A stretch of 64,000 bases of DNA from Streptomyces acidicola (lineage in GTDB: Bacteria; Actinomycetota; Actinomycetes; Streptomycetales; Streptomycetaceae). Positions 51,921 to 60,810 of the stretch are shown piece after piece. The notes below the pieces were generated by a model that saw nothing but the letters and a program-made list of their open reading frames with translations, was not told the DNA's origin and ran no database searches. Made by a program: the position numbers and the translations under genes. The DNA is taken from positions 1 to 64,000 of the forward strand of contig NZ_VMNX01000017.1 of the NCBI RefSeq assembly GCF_009377235.1. The letters run 5' to 3'. Numbering within the stretch: position 1 is the first letter of the stretch; the number at the start of each line of letters is the position of its first letter.

Positions 51921-52988
51921 TCACGACTCCCCTTCCAGGACGGCGACGAGGTTCTGTTGCAGACAGGGGCCCGAGGTGGCGTGCGCGAGGGCGCGATCGG
52001 ACTCGCCGCGGTGGATGCGGGCGGCTGCCTCGCCGATGCGGATCAGGCCTGCGGCCATGACCGGGTTGGCGGCGAGGGCTCCCCCGGAGGGGTTGACGGT
52101 GACCTCGTCGTCGAGCCGGAGCGCCTTGCGCAGGATCACTTCCTGGGAGGTGAAGGGTGCGTGCAACTCGGCGGTGTCCACAGGTCGTTCGAGAGCTCCG
52201 GCCTTCTCGGCGGCCAGCCGCGCGGACGGCGAGTCGGTCAGGTCGCGTAGGCCCAGCCCGTGCGCCTCGATGCGGTGGTCGATTCCCCGGATCCAGGCGG
52301 GCCGCGGGCACAGTTCGCGGGCCCGTTCCCCCGCCGCGAGGATCACGGCGGCGGCTCCGTCGCCGATGGGCGGGCAGTCCCCTCGGCGCAACGGGCGCAC
52401 CAGGTAGTCGCCGTGTGGCACGGCGCCGCTGAGCTGGGCATGGGAGTTGGCGCTCGCGGAGGCCCGGCTGCGCGCCGCGACACCGGCCAGCGCGGGCTCG
52501 TCCGTCTCCCCCGCGTCGATGAGCGCCTGCGCCTGGAGCGCGGCCAGCGCCACGGAGTCGGGCCACAGCGGCGCCACGTAGTACGGGTCCAGTTGCCGGG
52601 TCAGCACATCGCGTACGGAGCCGGGCGAGGACTTGCCGTAGGAGTAGACCAGCGCGGTGTCCGCGTCCCCGGTGAGCAGCTTGGTCCACGCCTCGTACAG
52701 CGCCCACGCGCCGTCCATCTCCACGTGCGACTCCGAGATCGGCGGCCAGGCGCCGACGCCGTCGAGGGCCATGGTGAAGGAGAAGGCACGGCCCGCGAGG
52801 TAGTCGGAGGAGCCCGAGCAGGTGAACCCGATGTCGGCGGTCTTCAGGCCGGTGGCCTGAAGCACCTCGTGCAGGACGGGCATGAGCATCTCCACCTCGG
52901 AGAGCTCCCCACTGGTGCGCCGGTGGTCGGTCTGTGCGAAGGCGACCACGGCGATGTCCCGTACGTCTTCTACTCCCTCACGCGTCAC
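51921..52988 (-). CDS. Thiolase-like protein, second subunit
   Basis: A 355-residue thiolase-fold protein. Its GTG start overlaps the stop of the OB-fold gene by four bases (GTGA), so it is translationally coupled. VRDIAVVAFAQTDHRRTSGELS and DIGFTCSGSSDYLAGRAFSF fall in the N-terminal half; here a Cys is present at the elbow. VNPSGGALAANPVMAAGLIRIGEAA is the C-terminal signature. It probably forms a complex with the neighbouring thiolase-like and DUF35 proteins. Confidence 0.83.
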   Translation of the reverse strand: MTREGVEDVRDIAVVAFAQTDHRRTSGELSEVEMLMPVLHEVLQATGLKTADIGFTCSGSSDYLAGRAFSFTMALDGVGAWPPISESHVEMDGAWALYEAWTKLLTGDADTALVYSYGKSSPGSVRDVLTRQLDPYYVAPLWPDSVALAALQAQALIDAGETDEPALAGVAARSRASASANSHAQLSGAVPHGDYLVRPLRRGDCPPIGDGAAAVILAAGERARELCPRPAWIRGIDHRIEAHGLGLRDLTDSPSARLAAEKAGALERPVDTAELHAPFTSQEVILRKALRLDDEVTVNPSGGALAANPVMAAGLIRIGEAAARIHRGESDRALAHATSGPCLQQNLVAVLEGES

Positions 52989-53926
52989 AGCAGCTCCTTG
53001 TACGTGTCGTAGTCCGCGTCGGGTTCGCCGGTGGGCCGGTAGTGGTCGGGGTAGCGGGCGCCCTCGGTCCACACCGGTTCGACGCGCAGGCCCATGCGCA
53101 CCTCGTCGTTGGGGATGCCGGCGATACGGCCGTGCAGGGCGAGATCGGCACCGTCGAGGGCGATGTGCCCGTAGACGTACGGCACTTCGATGTCGAGGTT
53201 CCTCGCCTTGATGTTGACGATGCAGAAGGTGGTGACGGTACCTCGGGGACCGACCTCGACCTGTTCTGACGTGGCGACGCCGCAGGTGGGGCAGGCGCCT
53301 CTCGGCGGGACGTACACCTTGCGGCAGGACGGGCAGCGTTCGCCCACGGTCCGCCGGCCGGAGAGCGCGGCGATGTAGTCGGACTGGGCGCGGCCGGGCG
53401 AGTAGGTGTAGTCGAGGCGGGCGGGGGCGACGATGCCGGTGACCGGTTCCTCGAACTCGCCCGTGTGGTCGCCCGGAGAGGTGGGATCACCGTCGTACGG
53501 CTCGAAGCAGGCGATGTCCGTGATGGCGCCGGTACGTTCGGCGGCCCAGCGGACACGGACGCGCATACCGGTGTGCACGGTGTCCGGGCCGGGGGCGTCG
53601 AGGGCGTGCAGGAGGGCCGTGTCGGCGCCGTCGAGCCGTACCAGGACCCAGGCGAAGGGGGTGTCGAGGGGCTGGCCGCGACGCGGGGAGTGGTTCCAGG
53701 CCCAGGTGGTGACGGTGCCGGTGGGGGCGACTTCTGTGAGGTCGCGGATCTCCTCGGCGGTGACCGGGTCGTACTCGACGGGTGGGACGAGGACACGGCC
53801 GTCACCGGTCCGCACACCGAGGACGACGCGTTCGCGCAGCCCGGTGAGGAAGGCGCTCTGCACGGGTCCGAGAGAGCGGGTGAAGGGGAACTCGACGACG
53901 AGGGGGGCTTTGAGAACTTCAGGCAC
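52985..53926 (-). CDS. Two-domain DUF35 OB-fold/zinc-ribbon protein
   Basis: A 313-residue acyl-CoA-binding partner protein. An N-terminal OB-like part (DPVTAEEIRDLTEVAPTGTVTTWAW) is followed by a zinc ribbon with CPSCRKVYVPPRGACPTC (about 208-225) and a second OB fold (EQVEVGPRGTVTTFCIVNIKA, IPNDEVRMGLRVEPVWTEG). The tandem design resembles the DUF35 subunits that bind ChsH- or Ltp2-type enzymes. It is the first gene of a tight leftward trio with both thiolase-like genes. Confidence 0.85.
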   Translation of the reverse strand: MPEVLKAPLVVEFPFTRSLGPVQSAFLTGLRERVVLGVRTGDGRVLVPPVEYDPVTAEEIRDLTEVAPTGTVTTWAWNHSPRRGQPLDTPFAWVLVRLDGADTALLHALDAPGPDTVHTGMRVRVRWAAERTGAITDIACFEPYDGDPTSPGDHTGEFEEPVTGIVAPARLDYTYSPGRAQSDYIAALSGRRTVGERCPSCRKVYVPPRGACPTCGVATSEQVEVGPRGTVTTFCIVNIKARNLDIEVPYVYGHIALDGADLALHGRIAGIPNDEVRMGLRVEPVWTEGARYPDHYRPTGEPDADYDTYKELL

Positions 53927-53944
53927 GGCATCTCCTCACGGGAC

Positions 53945-54009
53945 AGGGGCGCGGAGAACTGGCCGGCCACAACGAACCCGCGGCTGTGAACCGGCCTCCA
54001 GCGGAGCGC
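53945..54009. repeat. Dispersed Streptomyces intergenic repeat, copy 2
   Basis: AGGGGCGCGGAGAACTGG opens a diverged copy of the 20151 element and ends CCAGCGGAGCGC directly before the TAG stop of the crotonase gene. Middle parts differ between the two copies. Confidence 0.65.
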
Positions 54010-54810
54010 CTACGCACGCTTGTAGACGGGCGGTCGTTTCTCCGCGAAGGCGCGGGCGCCTTCCTTGGCGTCGGCGGTGTCGAAGATCGGCCAGCCGCGC
54101 TTGAGTTCGGCGGCGAGACCGTCGGTCTCGGTCATCTCGGCGGTCTCGTACACGGAGGCCTTGACCGCCTCGACGGCGAGCGGGCCGCAGGCGTTGATCC
54201 GCTCGGCGATCTCCAGCGCCCTGGCGAGCGCCGTCCCGTCGGGCACGGCGTGCCCGATCAGCCCGATGCCGACGGCCTCACGGGCGCTGTACGGGCGGCC
54301 GGTGAGCAGCATCTCCAGGGCGTGGGTGCGCGGGATCTGGCGCTGGAGGCGGACCGTGGAGCCGCCGATGGGGAACAGACCGCGTCCGACCTCGAAGAGG
54401 CCGAAGGTGGCGGACTCGCCCGCGACCCGGATGTCGGTGCCCTGGAGCATCTCCGTACCGCCCGCGACGCAGTGCCCCTCGACGGCGGCGATCACCGGCT
54501 TGCGGGGGCGGTGGTGGCGCAGCATCGCCTTCCAGTGCAGGTCGGGGTCGGCCTTGAGCCGTTCGCGGTACTGCTGTCCCTCCATGCCGTTGCCGGCGAG
54601 GGCCTTGAGGTCCATTCCCGCGCAGAACGTGCCGCCCGCGCCGGTGAACACGATCGAGCGGATCGAGTCGTCCGCGTCGGCCTCGGCCCATCCGTCGTAC
54701 AGGCCGACGAGCATGGGCAGTGAGAGTGCGTTCTTCGCTTCCGGCCTGTTGAGCGTGAGCACCAGTGTGGCGCCCTCGCGCCGCACGGTGAGGTGTTCCG
54801 TCCCACCCAT
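54010..54810 (-). CDS. Enoyl-CoA hydratase/isomerase (crotonase) family protein
   Basis: A 266-residue CoA-processing enzyme. It has LTLNRPEAKNALSLPMLVGL, oxyanion hole 1 FTGAGGTFCAGMDLKALAG and oxyanion hole 2 EGHCVAGGTEMLQGTDIRVAG. The Glu of hydratases at the second site aligns with EVGRGLFPIGGST. It could hydrate an enoyl-CoA in fatty-acid-type or steroid side-chain breakdown. It starts 177 bases from the divergent acyl-CoA ligase gene. Confidence 0.9.
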   Translation of the reverse strand: MGGTEHLTVRREGATLVLTLNRPEAKNALSLPMLVGLYDGWAEADADDSIRSIVFTGAGGTFCAGMDLKALAGNGMEGQQYRERLKADPDLHWKAMLRHHRPRKPVIAAVEGHCVAGGTEMLQGTDIRVAGESATFGLFEVGRGLFPIGGSTVRLQRQIPRTHALEMLLTGRPYSAREAVGIGLIGHAVPDGTALARALEIAERINACGPLAVEAVKASVYETAEMTETDGLAAELKRGWPIFDTADAKEGARAFAEKRPPVYKRA

Positions 54811-54874
54811 CGCCGACCTCCCTGTGTCAGAACGAGAACAGGTTGCAGGAGGCGCGGAGTCACTTCAAGGGTTT

Positions 54875-54891
54875 TCTGACAGGCAGTCAGA
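54875..54891. promoter_or_regulatory. TetR-type palindrome between crotonase and acyl-CoA ligase genes
   Basis: TCTGAC-AGGCA-GTCAGA is a 17-base inverted repeat in the middle of the divergent promoter. Its form resembles operators of TetR regulators of lipid breakdown. No regulator gene is nearby. Confidence 0.6.
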
Positions 54892-54987
54892 TTTGTTGTG
54901 CGCGGGCCCTTCACAGTTGTGGCGCCCTTTGCTCTGATGACCGGCGAGTCGTACGGCAGCCGTGGACGTTCGGGGTGAGGAGGAGCG

Positions 54988-56607
54988 GTGGAGTACAACC
55001 TTGCCGACCTGTTCGAGTCGGTCGTCGACGTGGTCCCCGACCGCGAGGCCCTCGTGTACATCGACCACCCCGGTACCGGCGCGGAGCGCCGCCTCACCTT
55101 CACGGAACTGGACGCGGCGGCGAACCGCATCGGCCACCATCTGATCGACAGCGGGATACGCCCCGGTGAGCACGTCGGGCTCCACCTCTACAACGGCATC
55201 GAGTACCTGCAGACAGCACTGGGCTGCCTGAAGGCACGAGTCGTCCCGGTGAACGTCAACTACCGATACGTGGAAGAGGAGTTGGTCTACCTCTACCGGG
55301 ACGCGGACCTGGTGGGGCTGGTCTTCGACGCGGAGTTCACGGAGCGGGTGGCGGCGGCGCTGCCGCAGGCTGCCAAGGTGCGGCACCTGTTACGGGTCGG
55401 TACGCCCGGGCCGGACGCGCCGTCGCTCACGGCGATGGACTTCGCCGACGCCGAGGCCTCCGGATCCCCCGAGCGGGGGTTTCCGGCACGCTCGGCGGAC
55501 GACCAGTTCATCATCTGCACGGGCGGCACGACGGGCATGCCCAAGGGGGTGATGTGGCGTCAGGAGGATCTGTTCTTCTCGGGCCTTGGCGGGGGCGCGC
55601 CGACGGGTGAGCCGGTGAAGAAGCCGGAGGAGCTCGCCGAGCGGGTGGCGGCCGGCGGTGACGGGATCACCTTCTTCCCCACTCCGCCCCTGATGCACGG
55701 CACGTCGACGCTCACGGCCTTCATCGGCTTCAACTTCGGCCAACGGGTCGTCCTGCACCGGAAGTTCGTTCCCGAGGAGGTCCTGCGGACGATCGAGAAG
55801 GAGAAGGTCACCAGCATGTCGCTGGTGGGCGACGCGATGCTCCGGCCGCTGATCGACGCGCTGGGCGGGCCTTTGAAGGGCACGGACTGCTCCTCGCTGT
55901 TCAGCGTCTCGTCGTCCGGCGCGATCATGTCGGACACCGTGCGGGAGCAGTTCCAGGCACTCGTGCCGAACGTGATGCTGCTCAACAACTTCGGCTCCTC
56001 GGAGTCCGGCTTCAACGGCACGGCGACGGCGGACTCGGGCCCGGAGCGCGGCTTCCGGATCCGTGTCAACTCCCGTACGCAGGTGGTCGACCCGGCGACG
56101 TACGAGCCGGTGCCGGCCGGTGTGCCGGGCCGCATCGCGCAGCGCGGGCACGTACCGCTGGGCTACTACAACGACGTGAGGAAAACAGCCGAGACCTTCT
56201 TCCAGAAGGACGGCGAGCGCTGGGTCCTCCTCGGGGACATGGCGACCGTCGACGAGGAGGGTGTCGTCACCGTCCTCGGCCGTGGTTCCCAGTGCATCAA
56301 CACCGGTGGCGAGAAGGTCTATCCGGAAGAGGTCGAACAGGCCCTCAAGGCCCATTCGGACGTGTACGACGCGCTGGTCGCCGGGGTGCCGGACGCGAAG
56401 TGGGGCAACCATGTGGCGGCCGTGGTCCAACTGCGCGCTGGAGCCGCCCTGTTGTCCCTGGAGGACATCCAGTCGCACTGCCGGACCCGTCTCGCCGGGT
56501 ACAAGATCCCCCGCCAGCTGGTCGTCACGGACACGATCCAGCGCTCCCCCAGCGGCAAGGCGGACTACCGGTGGGCGCGGTCGGTGGCAGCGGCGGCGGA
56601 TCGCTGA
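54988..56607 (+). CDS. AMP-forming acyl-CoA synthetase (FadD/Fadk type)
   Basis: A 539-residue ligase that activates carboxylic acids to CoA thioesters. The phosphate loop is ICTGGTTGMPKGVMW (about 175-189). FGSSESGFNGT is adenylation motif A5, LLGDMATVDEEGVVTVLGRGSQ holds the hinge, and the terminal Lys is in RSPSGKADYRWA. The GTG at 54988 follows GAGGAGGAGCG. It carries one TTA codon (55390-55392). Its last 43 bases overlap the convergent hydrolase. Acyl chain unknown; context suggests steroid, terpenoid or branched acids. Confidence 0.9.
   Translation: MEYNLADLFESVVDVVPDREALVYIDHPGTGAERRLTFTELDAAANRIGHHLIDSGIRPGEHVGLHLYNGIEYLQTALGCLKARVVPVNVNYRYVEEELVYLYRDADLVGLVFDAEFTERVAAALPQAAKVRHLLRVGTPGPDAPSLTAMDFADAEASGSPERGFPARSADDQFIICTGGTTGMPKGVMWRQEDLFFSGLGGGAPTGEPVKKPEELAERVAAGGDGITFFPTPPLMHGTSTLTAFIGFNFGQRVVLHRKFVPEEVLRTIEKEKVTSMSLVGDAMLRPLIDALGGPLKGTDCSSLFSVSSSGAIMSDTVREQFQALVPNVMLLNNFGSSESGFNGTATADSGPERGFRIRVNSRTQVVDPATYEPVPAGVPGRIAQRGHVPLGYYNDVRKTAETFFQKDGERWVLLGDMATVDEEGVVTVLGRGSQCINTGGEKVYPEEVEQALKAHSDVYDALVAGVPDAKWGNHVAAVVQLRAGAALLSLEDIQSHCRTRLAGYKIPRQLVVTDTIQRSPSGKADYRWARSVAAAADR
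55390..55392 (+). promoter_or_regulatory. TTA (bldA) codon in the acyl-CoA synthetase gene
   Basis: In-frame TTA at codon 135 (VRHLLRVG). Predicts bldA-dependent translation. Confidence 0.85.
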
Positions 56608-57461
56608 GCCGGTCGGCGTCGGCCGAAGAACTCCGCGACGCACCCCACGAACCGCTCGGGGTCGTCGAGCCACGGATAGTGCCCCGCGCCTGGCTGGACC
56701 GCGAACTCCCCTCTCGGGAACAGGTCGACGGCCCGGCGAGCGAGTGCCGGACGGGGGCCGCCGTCGAGTTCGCCGGCGTACACGAGCACCGGCGCGTCGA
56801 GTTGGGCGAGGGCCGCCCGGGTCGCCGGCGGATCGTAGGCGCCCTCGGAGCCGTACAGCTCGTAGGCCTCCTCGTTGACCTGATGCTCGTCGGCGGCCAT
56901 GTGGGCCCTGGCGGCGGCGTCCCAGCGGCCGTAGAAGAAGGGCGCGTACGTCATCATGTCGTCGCCCTCGGGTCCCTGTCCGGTCCAGGCCGCCTCGAAC
57001 GCCGGGTACGCGTCCTCGTACCAGGGCTCGTCCTTGCGCAGCCGGGCCGCCTCCAGCCTGTCCTCGACGGTCGCCGGCATCCCGACCGCCCAAGGCGTGG
57101 CCGTGATCAGGGCGAGTCGCCGCACCCGCTCCGGATACCGGGCCGCATAGCGCATGGCAAGGCTCCCGCCCGCCGAGTGCGCGAGCACGTCCATCCGCTC
57201 CAGGCCCAGCCGCACCCGCAGCGCCTCCACGTCGTCCACGAGCCGGTCGCACCGGTACGTCGCCGGGTCCCGTGGCACCGCCGACTGCCCGGTGCCGCGC
57301 AGATCGAGCAGCACGAGCTGCCGATGGGCGTCCAGCCCTCCCAGATCACCGAGGTACTCGGAAGCCCGCATCGGCCCACCCGGCAGCACGACGAGCGGCC
57401 CCCCGTGCCCCTTGAGGTGGTAGGCGAGTTCGGTCCCGTCGGGCGCGGTGAAGGTCGGCAT
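56565..57461 (-). CDS. Alpha/beta hydrolase (proline-iminopeptidase-like)
   Basis: A 298-residue cytosolic hydrolase. The oxyanion loop is VVLPGGPMRASEYLG. The nucleophile is in VLAHSAGGSLAMRY (Ser at about 97). The catalytic Asp is in VYAGELDGGPRP and the His in GAGHYPWLDDPE. The order and spacing match the proline iminopeptidase subgroup, but the activity is unproven. Convergent overlap of 43 bases with the acyl-CoA synthetase gene. Confidence 0.87.
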   Translation of the reverse strand: MPTFTAPDGTELAYHLKGHGGPLVVLPGGPMRASEYLGDLGGLDAHRQLVLLDLRGTGQSAVPRDPATYRCDRLVDDVEALRVRLGLERMDVLAHSAGGSLAMRYAARYPERVRRLALITATPWAVGMPATVEDRLEAARLRKDEPWYEDAYPAFEAAWTGQGPEGDDMMTYAPFFYGRWDAAARAHMAADEHQVNEEAYELYGSEGAYDPPATRAALAQLDAPVLVYAGELDGGPRPALARRAVDLFPRGEFAVQPGAGHYPWLDDPERFVGCVAEFFGRRRPAQRSAAAATDRAHR

Positions 57462-57602
57462 GCCACAGAGCCTGACGGCCCGGGGGCGATCATCGCAACG
57501 GAGTTCTCCTCCGACGAGAGGGGGCGGGGCGGCACGGGAAGAAAGTACGGGCAGGTGCCTTGCCTGAGGGCCGGTGGGCTGGATTACTGATCACCGGCCG
57601 AG

Positions 57603-57620
57603 CGACCGAATGATCGGTCG
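57603..57620 (+). promoter_or_regulatory. TetR-type palindrome upstream of paaK
   Basis: CGACCGA-ATGA-TCGGTCG is a perfect seven-base-arm inverted repeat, 37 bases before the paaK start. It looks like the operator of a TetR regulator encoded elsewhere. Confidence 0.65.
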
Positions 57621-57656
57621 AGCAGCATGACGTGAGACCGGCGAGGGAGAGTGCCC

Positions 57657-58958
57657 ATGGTGGACGCGGCGGGGCTGCTGGACGCGGGGGAACGGCTGGA
57701 CGCGCCTCAGTTGCGAGCTTTGCAGGTGGAGCGGCTACGGGCGTCGTTGCACCATGCGTACGCCAACGTGGCGTTCTATCGGGAGGCGTTCGGCAAGGCC
57801 GGGGTGCATCCCGACGACTGCCGTACGCTCGCCGATCTGGCTCGCTTCCCGTTCACCACGAAGGAGGACCTTCGGGAGCACTATCCGTACGGGATGTTCG
57901 CCGTGCCGCGGGAGCGGATCCGGCGCATCCACGCGTCGAGCGGGACGACCGGAAAGCCCACCGTCGTCGGGTACACCGAGAACGACCTGTCCGTGTGGTC
58001 GGACATGGTGGCCCGTTCGATCCGGGCGGCCGGGGGACGGCCCGGTGACACGGTCCATGTGGCGTACGGGTACGGCCTGTTCACGGGCGGCCTCGGCGCG
58101 CACTACGGCGCCGAGCGGCTCGGGTGCACCGTCATCCCGGCGTCCGGCGGCATGACGGCACGTCAGGTGCTGCTGATCAAGGACCTGAAGCCCGGGGTCA
58201 TCATGGTGACGCCGTCCTACATGCTGACTCTCCTGGACGAGTTCGAGCGCCAGGGCTTCGATCCACGCGGCACGTCACTGCGGGTGGGGATCTTCGGGGC
58301 CGAGCCGTGGACCGAGGAGATGCGGTGGGAGATCGAGGAGCGGTTCGCGATCGACGCCGTCGACATATACGGGCTGTCGGAGGTGATGGGGCCCGGCGTG
58401 GCCCAGGAGTGCGTGGAGACGAAGGACGGGCTGCATGTGTGGGAGGACCACTTCTTCCCGGAGGTCGTCGATCCGGTCACGGGTGAGGTGCTGCCCGAGG
58501 GTGAGATGGGCGAGCTCGTGTTCACCTCCCTCACCAAGGAGGCCATGCCGGTGATCCGGTACCGGACCCGGGACCTCACGCGACTGCTGCCGGGCACCGC
58601 TCGTACGTTCCGGCGGATCGAGAAGGTCACCGGACGCAGCGACGACATGGTGATCCTGCGCGGGGTGAACCTGTTCCCCACCCAGATCGAGGAGATCGTC
58701 CTCCGCACCCCGGGCATCGCCCCGCACTTCCAGCTGCGGCTGACCCGCGAGGGCCGCCTCGACGCGCTCACGGTGCGGGCCGAGGCGCGGGCCGGGGCCA
58801 CGCCGGAGCTCCGGGACGAGGCCGCACGGGTCATCGCGGCTGCCGTGAAGGACGGGATCGGGGTGTCGGTCGCGGTCGAGATCGTTGAACCGGAGTCCCT
58901 GGAGCGGTCCGTGGGAAAGATCAAGCGGCTCGTCGACCTGCGTCCGCGCTCGGACTAG
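57657..58958 (+). CDS. paaK: Phenylacetate-CoA ligase family protein
   Basis: A 433-residue ligase with the PaaK pattern: RFPFTTKEDLREHYPYGMFA, phosphate loop IHASSGTTGKPTVVGYTEND, FGAEPWTEEMRWEIEE, DIYGLSEVMGPGVAQEC and C-terminal VILRGVNLFPTQIEEIVL. Length matches PaaK. ATG at 57657 has GAGGGAG upstream; a GTG two codons earlier is unlikely. No other paa ring-opening genes are in the window, so it may serve another aryl acid. Confidence 0.85.
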   Translation: MVDAAGLLDAGERLDAPQLRALQVERLRASLHHAYANVAFYREAFGKAGVHPDDCRTLADLARFPFTTKEDLREHYPYGMFAVPRERIRRIHASSGTTGKPTVVGYTENDLSVWSDMVARSIRAAGGRPGDTVHVAYGYGLFTGGLGAHYGAERLGCTVIPASGGMTARQVLLIKDLKPGVIMVTPSYMLTLLDEFERQGFDPRGTSLRVGIFGAEPWTEEMRWEIEERFAIDAVDIYGLSEVMGPGVAQECVETKDGLHVWEDHFFPEVVDPVTGEVLPEGEMGELVFTSLTKEAMPVIRYRTRDLTRLLPGTARTFRRIEKVTGRSDDMVILRGVNLFPTQIEEIVLRTPGIAPHFQLRLTREGRLDALTVRAEARAGATPELRDEAARVIAAAVKDGIGVSVAVEIVEPESLERSVGKIKRLVDLRPRSD

Positions 58959-59080
58959 CGGGAGCAGCCCCCGCGACAGGCTGCTGGTCCCGGCTTCGGC
59001 TGAGAATCCCAGCCCCCGGACTCAGCGATTCAGCCCCGCCCCGCTCCCTCCAACGTCACCCCGCACCCCCAGCGTCGCCG

Positions 59081-60604
59081 TCACCGCACATTCGAGCCCC
59101 GCTCCTCCGCGAACCGGTCCCGCAGCTCTCGCTTCAAGATCTTTCCGCTCGCGTTGCGCGGGAGTTCGTCCACGAACAGGACCCTCTTGGGGGCCTTGAA
59201 GCCGGGGAGTTTCTCGCGGGCGTGGGCCAGGAGGTCGTCCTCCGTCACCTCGCCGCGGGGGACGACCACGGCGGTCACGGCCTCGATCCACTTGTCGTCG
59301 GGGAGGCCGATCACCGCGACCTCGGCGACCTGATCGTGCGTGTAGAGGGCGTCCTCGACCTGGCGTGAGGCGACCAGTACACCACCGGAGTTGATGACGT
59401 CCTTCACCCGGTCGACGATCGTGAAGAACCCCTCGGCGTCGCGCACGGCGAGGTCCCCGGAGTGGAACCAGCCGTCACGGAAGGCCTCGGCCGTCTCGTC
59501 CGGCTTCTCCCAGTAGCCCTCGCACAACTGCGGCGACTCGTAGACGATCTCGCCCTGCTCCCCGTCGGGCACGTCCTGGCCGGACTCGTCGACGACCCGC
59601 GCCTCGACGAACAGCACGGGCCGTCCGCAGGAGTCCATCCGCCCCTTGTGTTCGTACGGCCCGAGAACCATGGCCAGAGGGCCGATCTCGCTCTGCCCGA
59701 AGCAGTTGTAGAAGGCCAGCTTGGGCAGCCGCTCCTTCAGCCGCTCCAGAACGGGCACCGGCATGATCGACGCCCCGTAGTACGCCTTGCGCAGTCCGCT
59801 CAGGTCGCGGGTGGCGAAGTCGGGGCGGTGGGACAGACCGATCCACACGGTGGGCGGGGCGAACACGCTGTCCGCGCGGCCGGTCTCGATCAGGTCGAAG
59901 AGCGTGTCGCCGTCCGGTGCGTCGAGGATGACGTTCTCGGCGCCCACCGCCAGGTACGGCAGCAGGAAGACGTGCATCTGCGCCGAGTGGTACAGCGGGA
60001 GCGCGTGCACGGGCCGGTCGCCCGCCTGGAGGTCGAGGGCGGCGATCGCGCTGAGGTACTCGTGCACGAGCGCCCGGTGCGTCATCATCGCGCCCTTGGG
60101 GAGCGCAGTGGTGCCCGAGGTGTACAGCAACTGTGTGACGTCCCCGGCGCGCGGCTCCTCCCCGTCGTACGGGGCGGTGGTGTCGAGCCGTGCGAGCAGT
60201 GAGTCGTCGGTGTCGCGCAGCGCCAGGGTGCGGACGGAGCCGGGAAGGCGGTCCGCCAGGTGCGGGTCGGTGAGGACGAGTGTGCTGCCGGACTGGTCGA
60301 GGATGTACGTCAGGTCGTCGCCGGTCAGGCTGTGGTTGACGGGGACGTGGACCAGCCCGGCGCGGGCGCAGGCCAGGAAGGCGATCAGGTACGCGTCCGA
60401 GTTGTGGCCGTAGGCGCCGACGCGGTCGCCCGGGGCGAGCCCGGTGTCGCGCAGCACCTGGGCGGCACGGGAGACGGCGTCCTCCAGCGCCGCATACGTC
60501 CAGGACCGCTCGCCGTAGTGGACCGCGACGCGGGCCGGGGTCCGCCGGGCGCTGCGCCGCAGCACCCCGTCCACCGTCACGCTGCGACCGGCCGCCACCG
60601 TCAT
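59081..60604 (-). CDS. AMP-forming long-chain fatty acid-CoA ligase-like
   Basis: A 507-residue ligase. The phosphate loop is LLYTSGTTALPKGAMMTHRA, FYNCFGQSEIGPLAM is A5, and WFHSGDLAVRDAEGFFTIVDRVKD is the hinge. The terminal catalytic Lys lies in ARNASGKILKRELRD-type sequence (LPRNASGKILKREL). I chose ATG 60604 with AAGGAGCAGGGC upstream over an in-frame extension to 60799. It stands convergent to paaK and divergent from the acylase. Confidence 0.9.
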   Translation of the reverse strand: MTVAAGRSVTVDGVLRRSARRTPARVAVHYGERSWTYAALEDAVSRAAQVLRDTGLAPGDRVGAYGHNSDAYLIAFLACARAGLVHVPVNHSLTGDDLTYILDQSGSTLVLTDPHLADRLPGSVRTLALRDTDDSLLARLDTTAPYDGEEPRAGDVTQLLYTSGTTALPKGAMMTHRALVHEYLSAIAALDLQAGDRPVHALPLYHSAQMHVFLLPYLAVGAENVILDAPDGDTLFDLIETGRADSVFAPPTVWIGLSHRPDFATRDLSGLRKAYYGASIMPVPVLERLKERLPKLAFYNCFGQSEIGPLAMVLGPYEHKGRMDSCGRPVLFVEARVVDESGQDVPDGEQGEIVYESPQLCEGYWEKPDETAEAFRDGWFHSGDLAVRDAEGFFTIVDRVKDVINSGGVLVASRQVEDALYTHDQVAEVAVIGLPDDKWIEAVTAVVVPRGEVTEDDLLAHAREKLPGFKAPKRVLFVDELPRNASGKILKRELRDRFAEERGSNVR

Positions 60605-60810
60605 GCCCTGCTCCTTCGTCCCGCTTGCCTTGGCGTGATCCTCGTTGCGCCGCAGGAGCAGGGTCAAGCGCGCCGCGCGCATGGCCTGAAGTGGCTCAAC
60701 TTCGGCCAGGGGATGCTGAGTCCCCTTCAAGGAAGATCGCAGACAGCAACAACCGCTGGACACCACGGAACGCTCAACCGTCCCTGTTCTCAACGACATT
60801 GGGAGGCATC

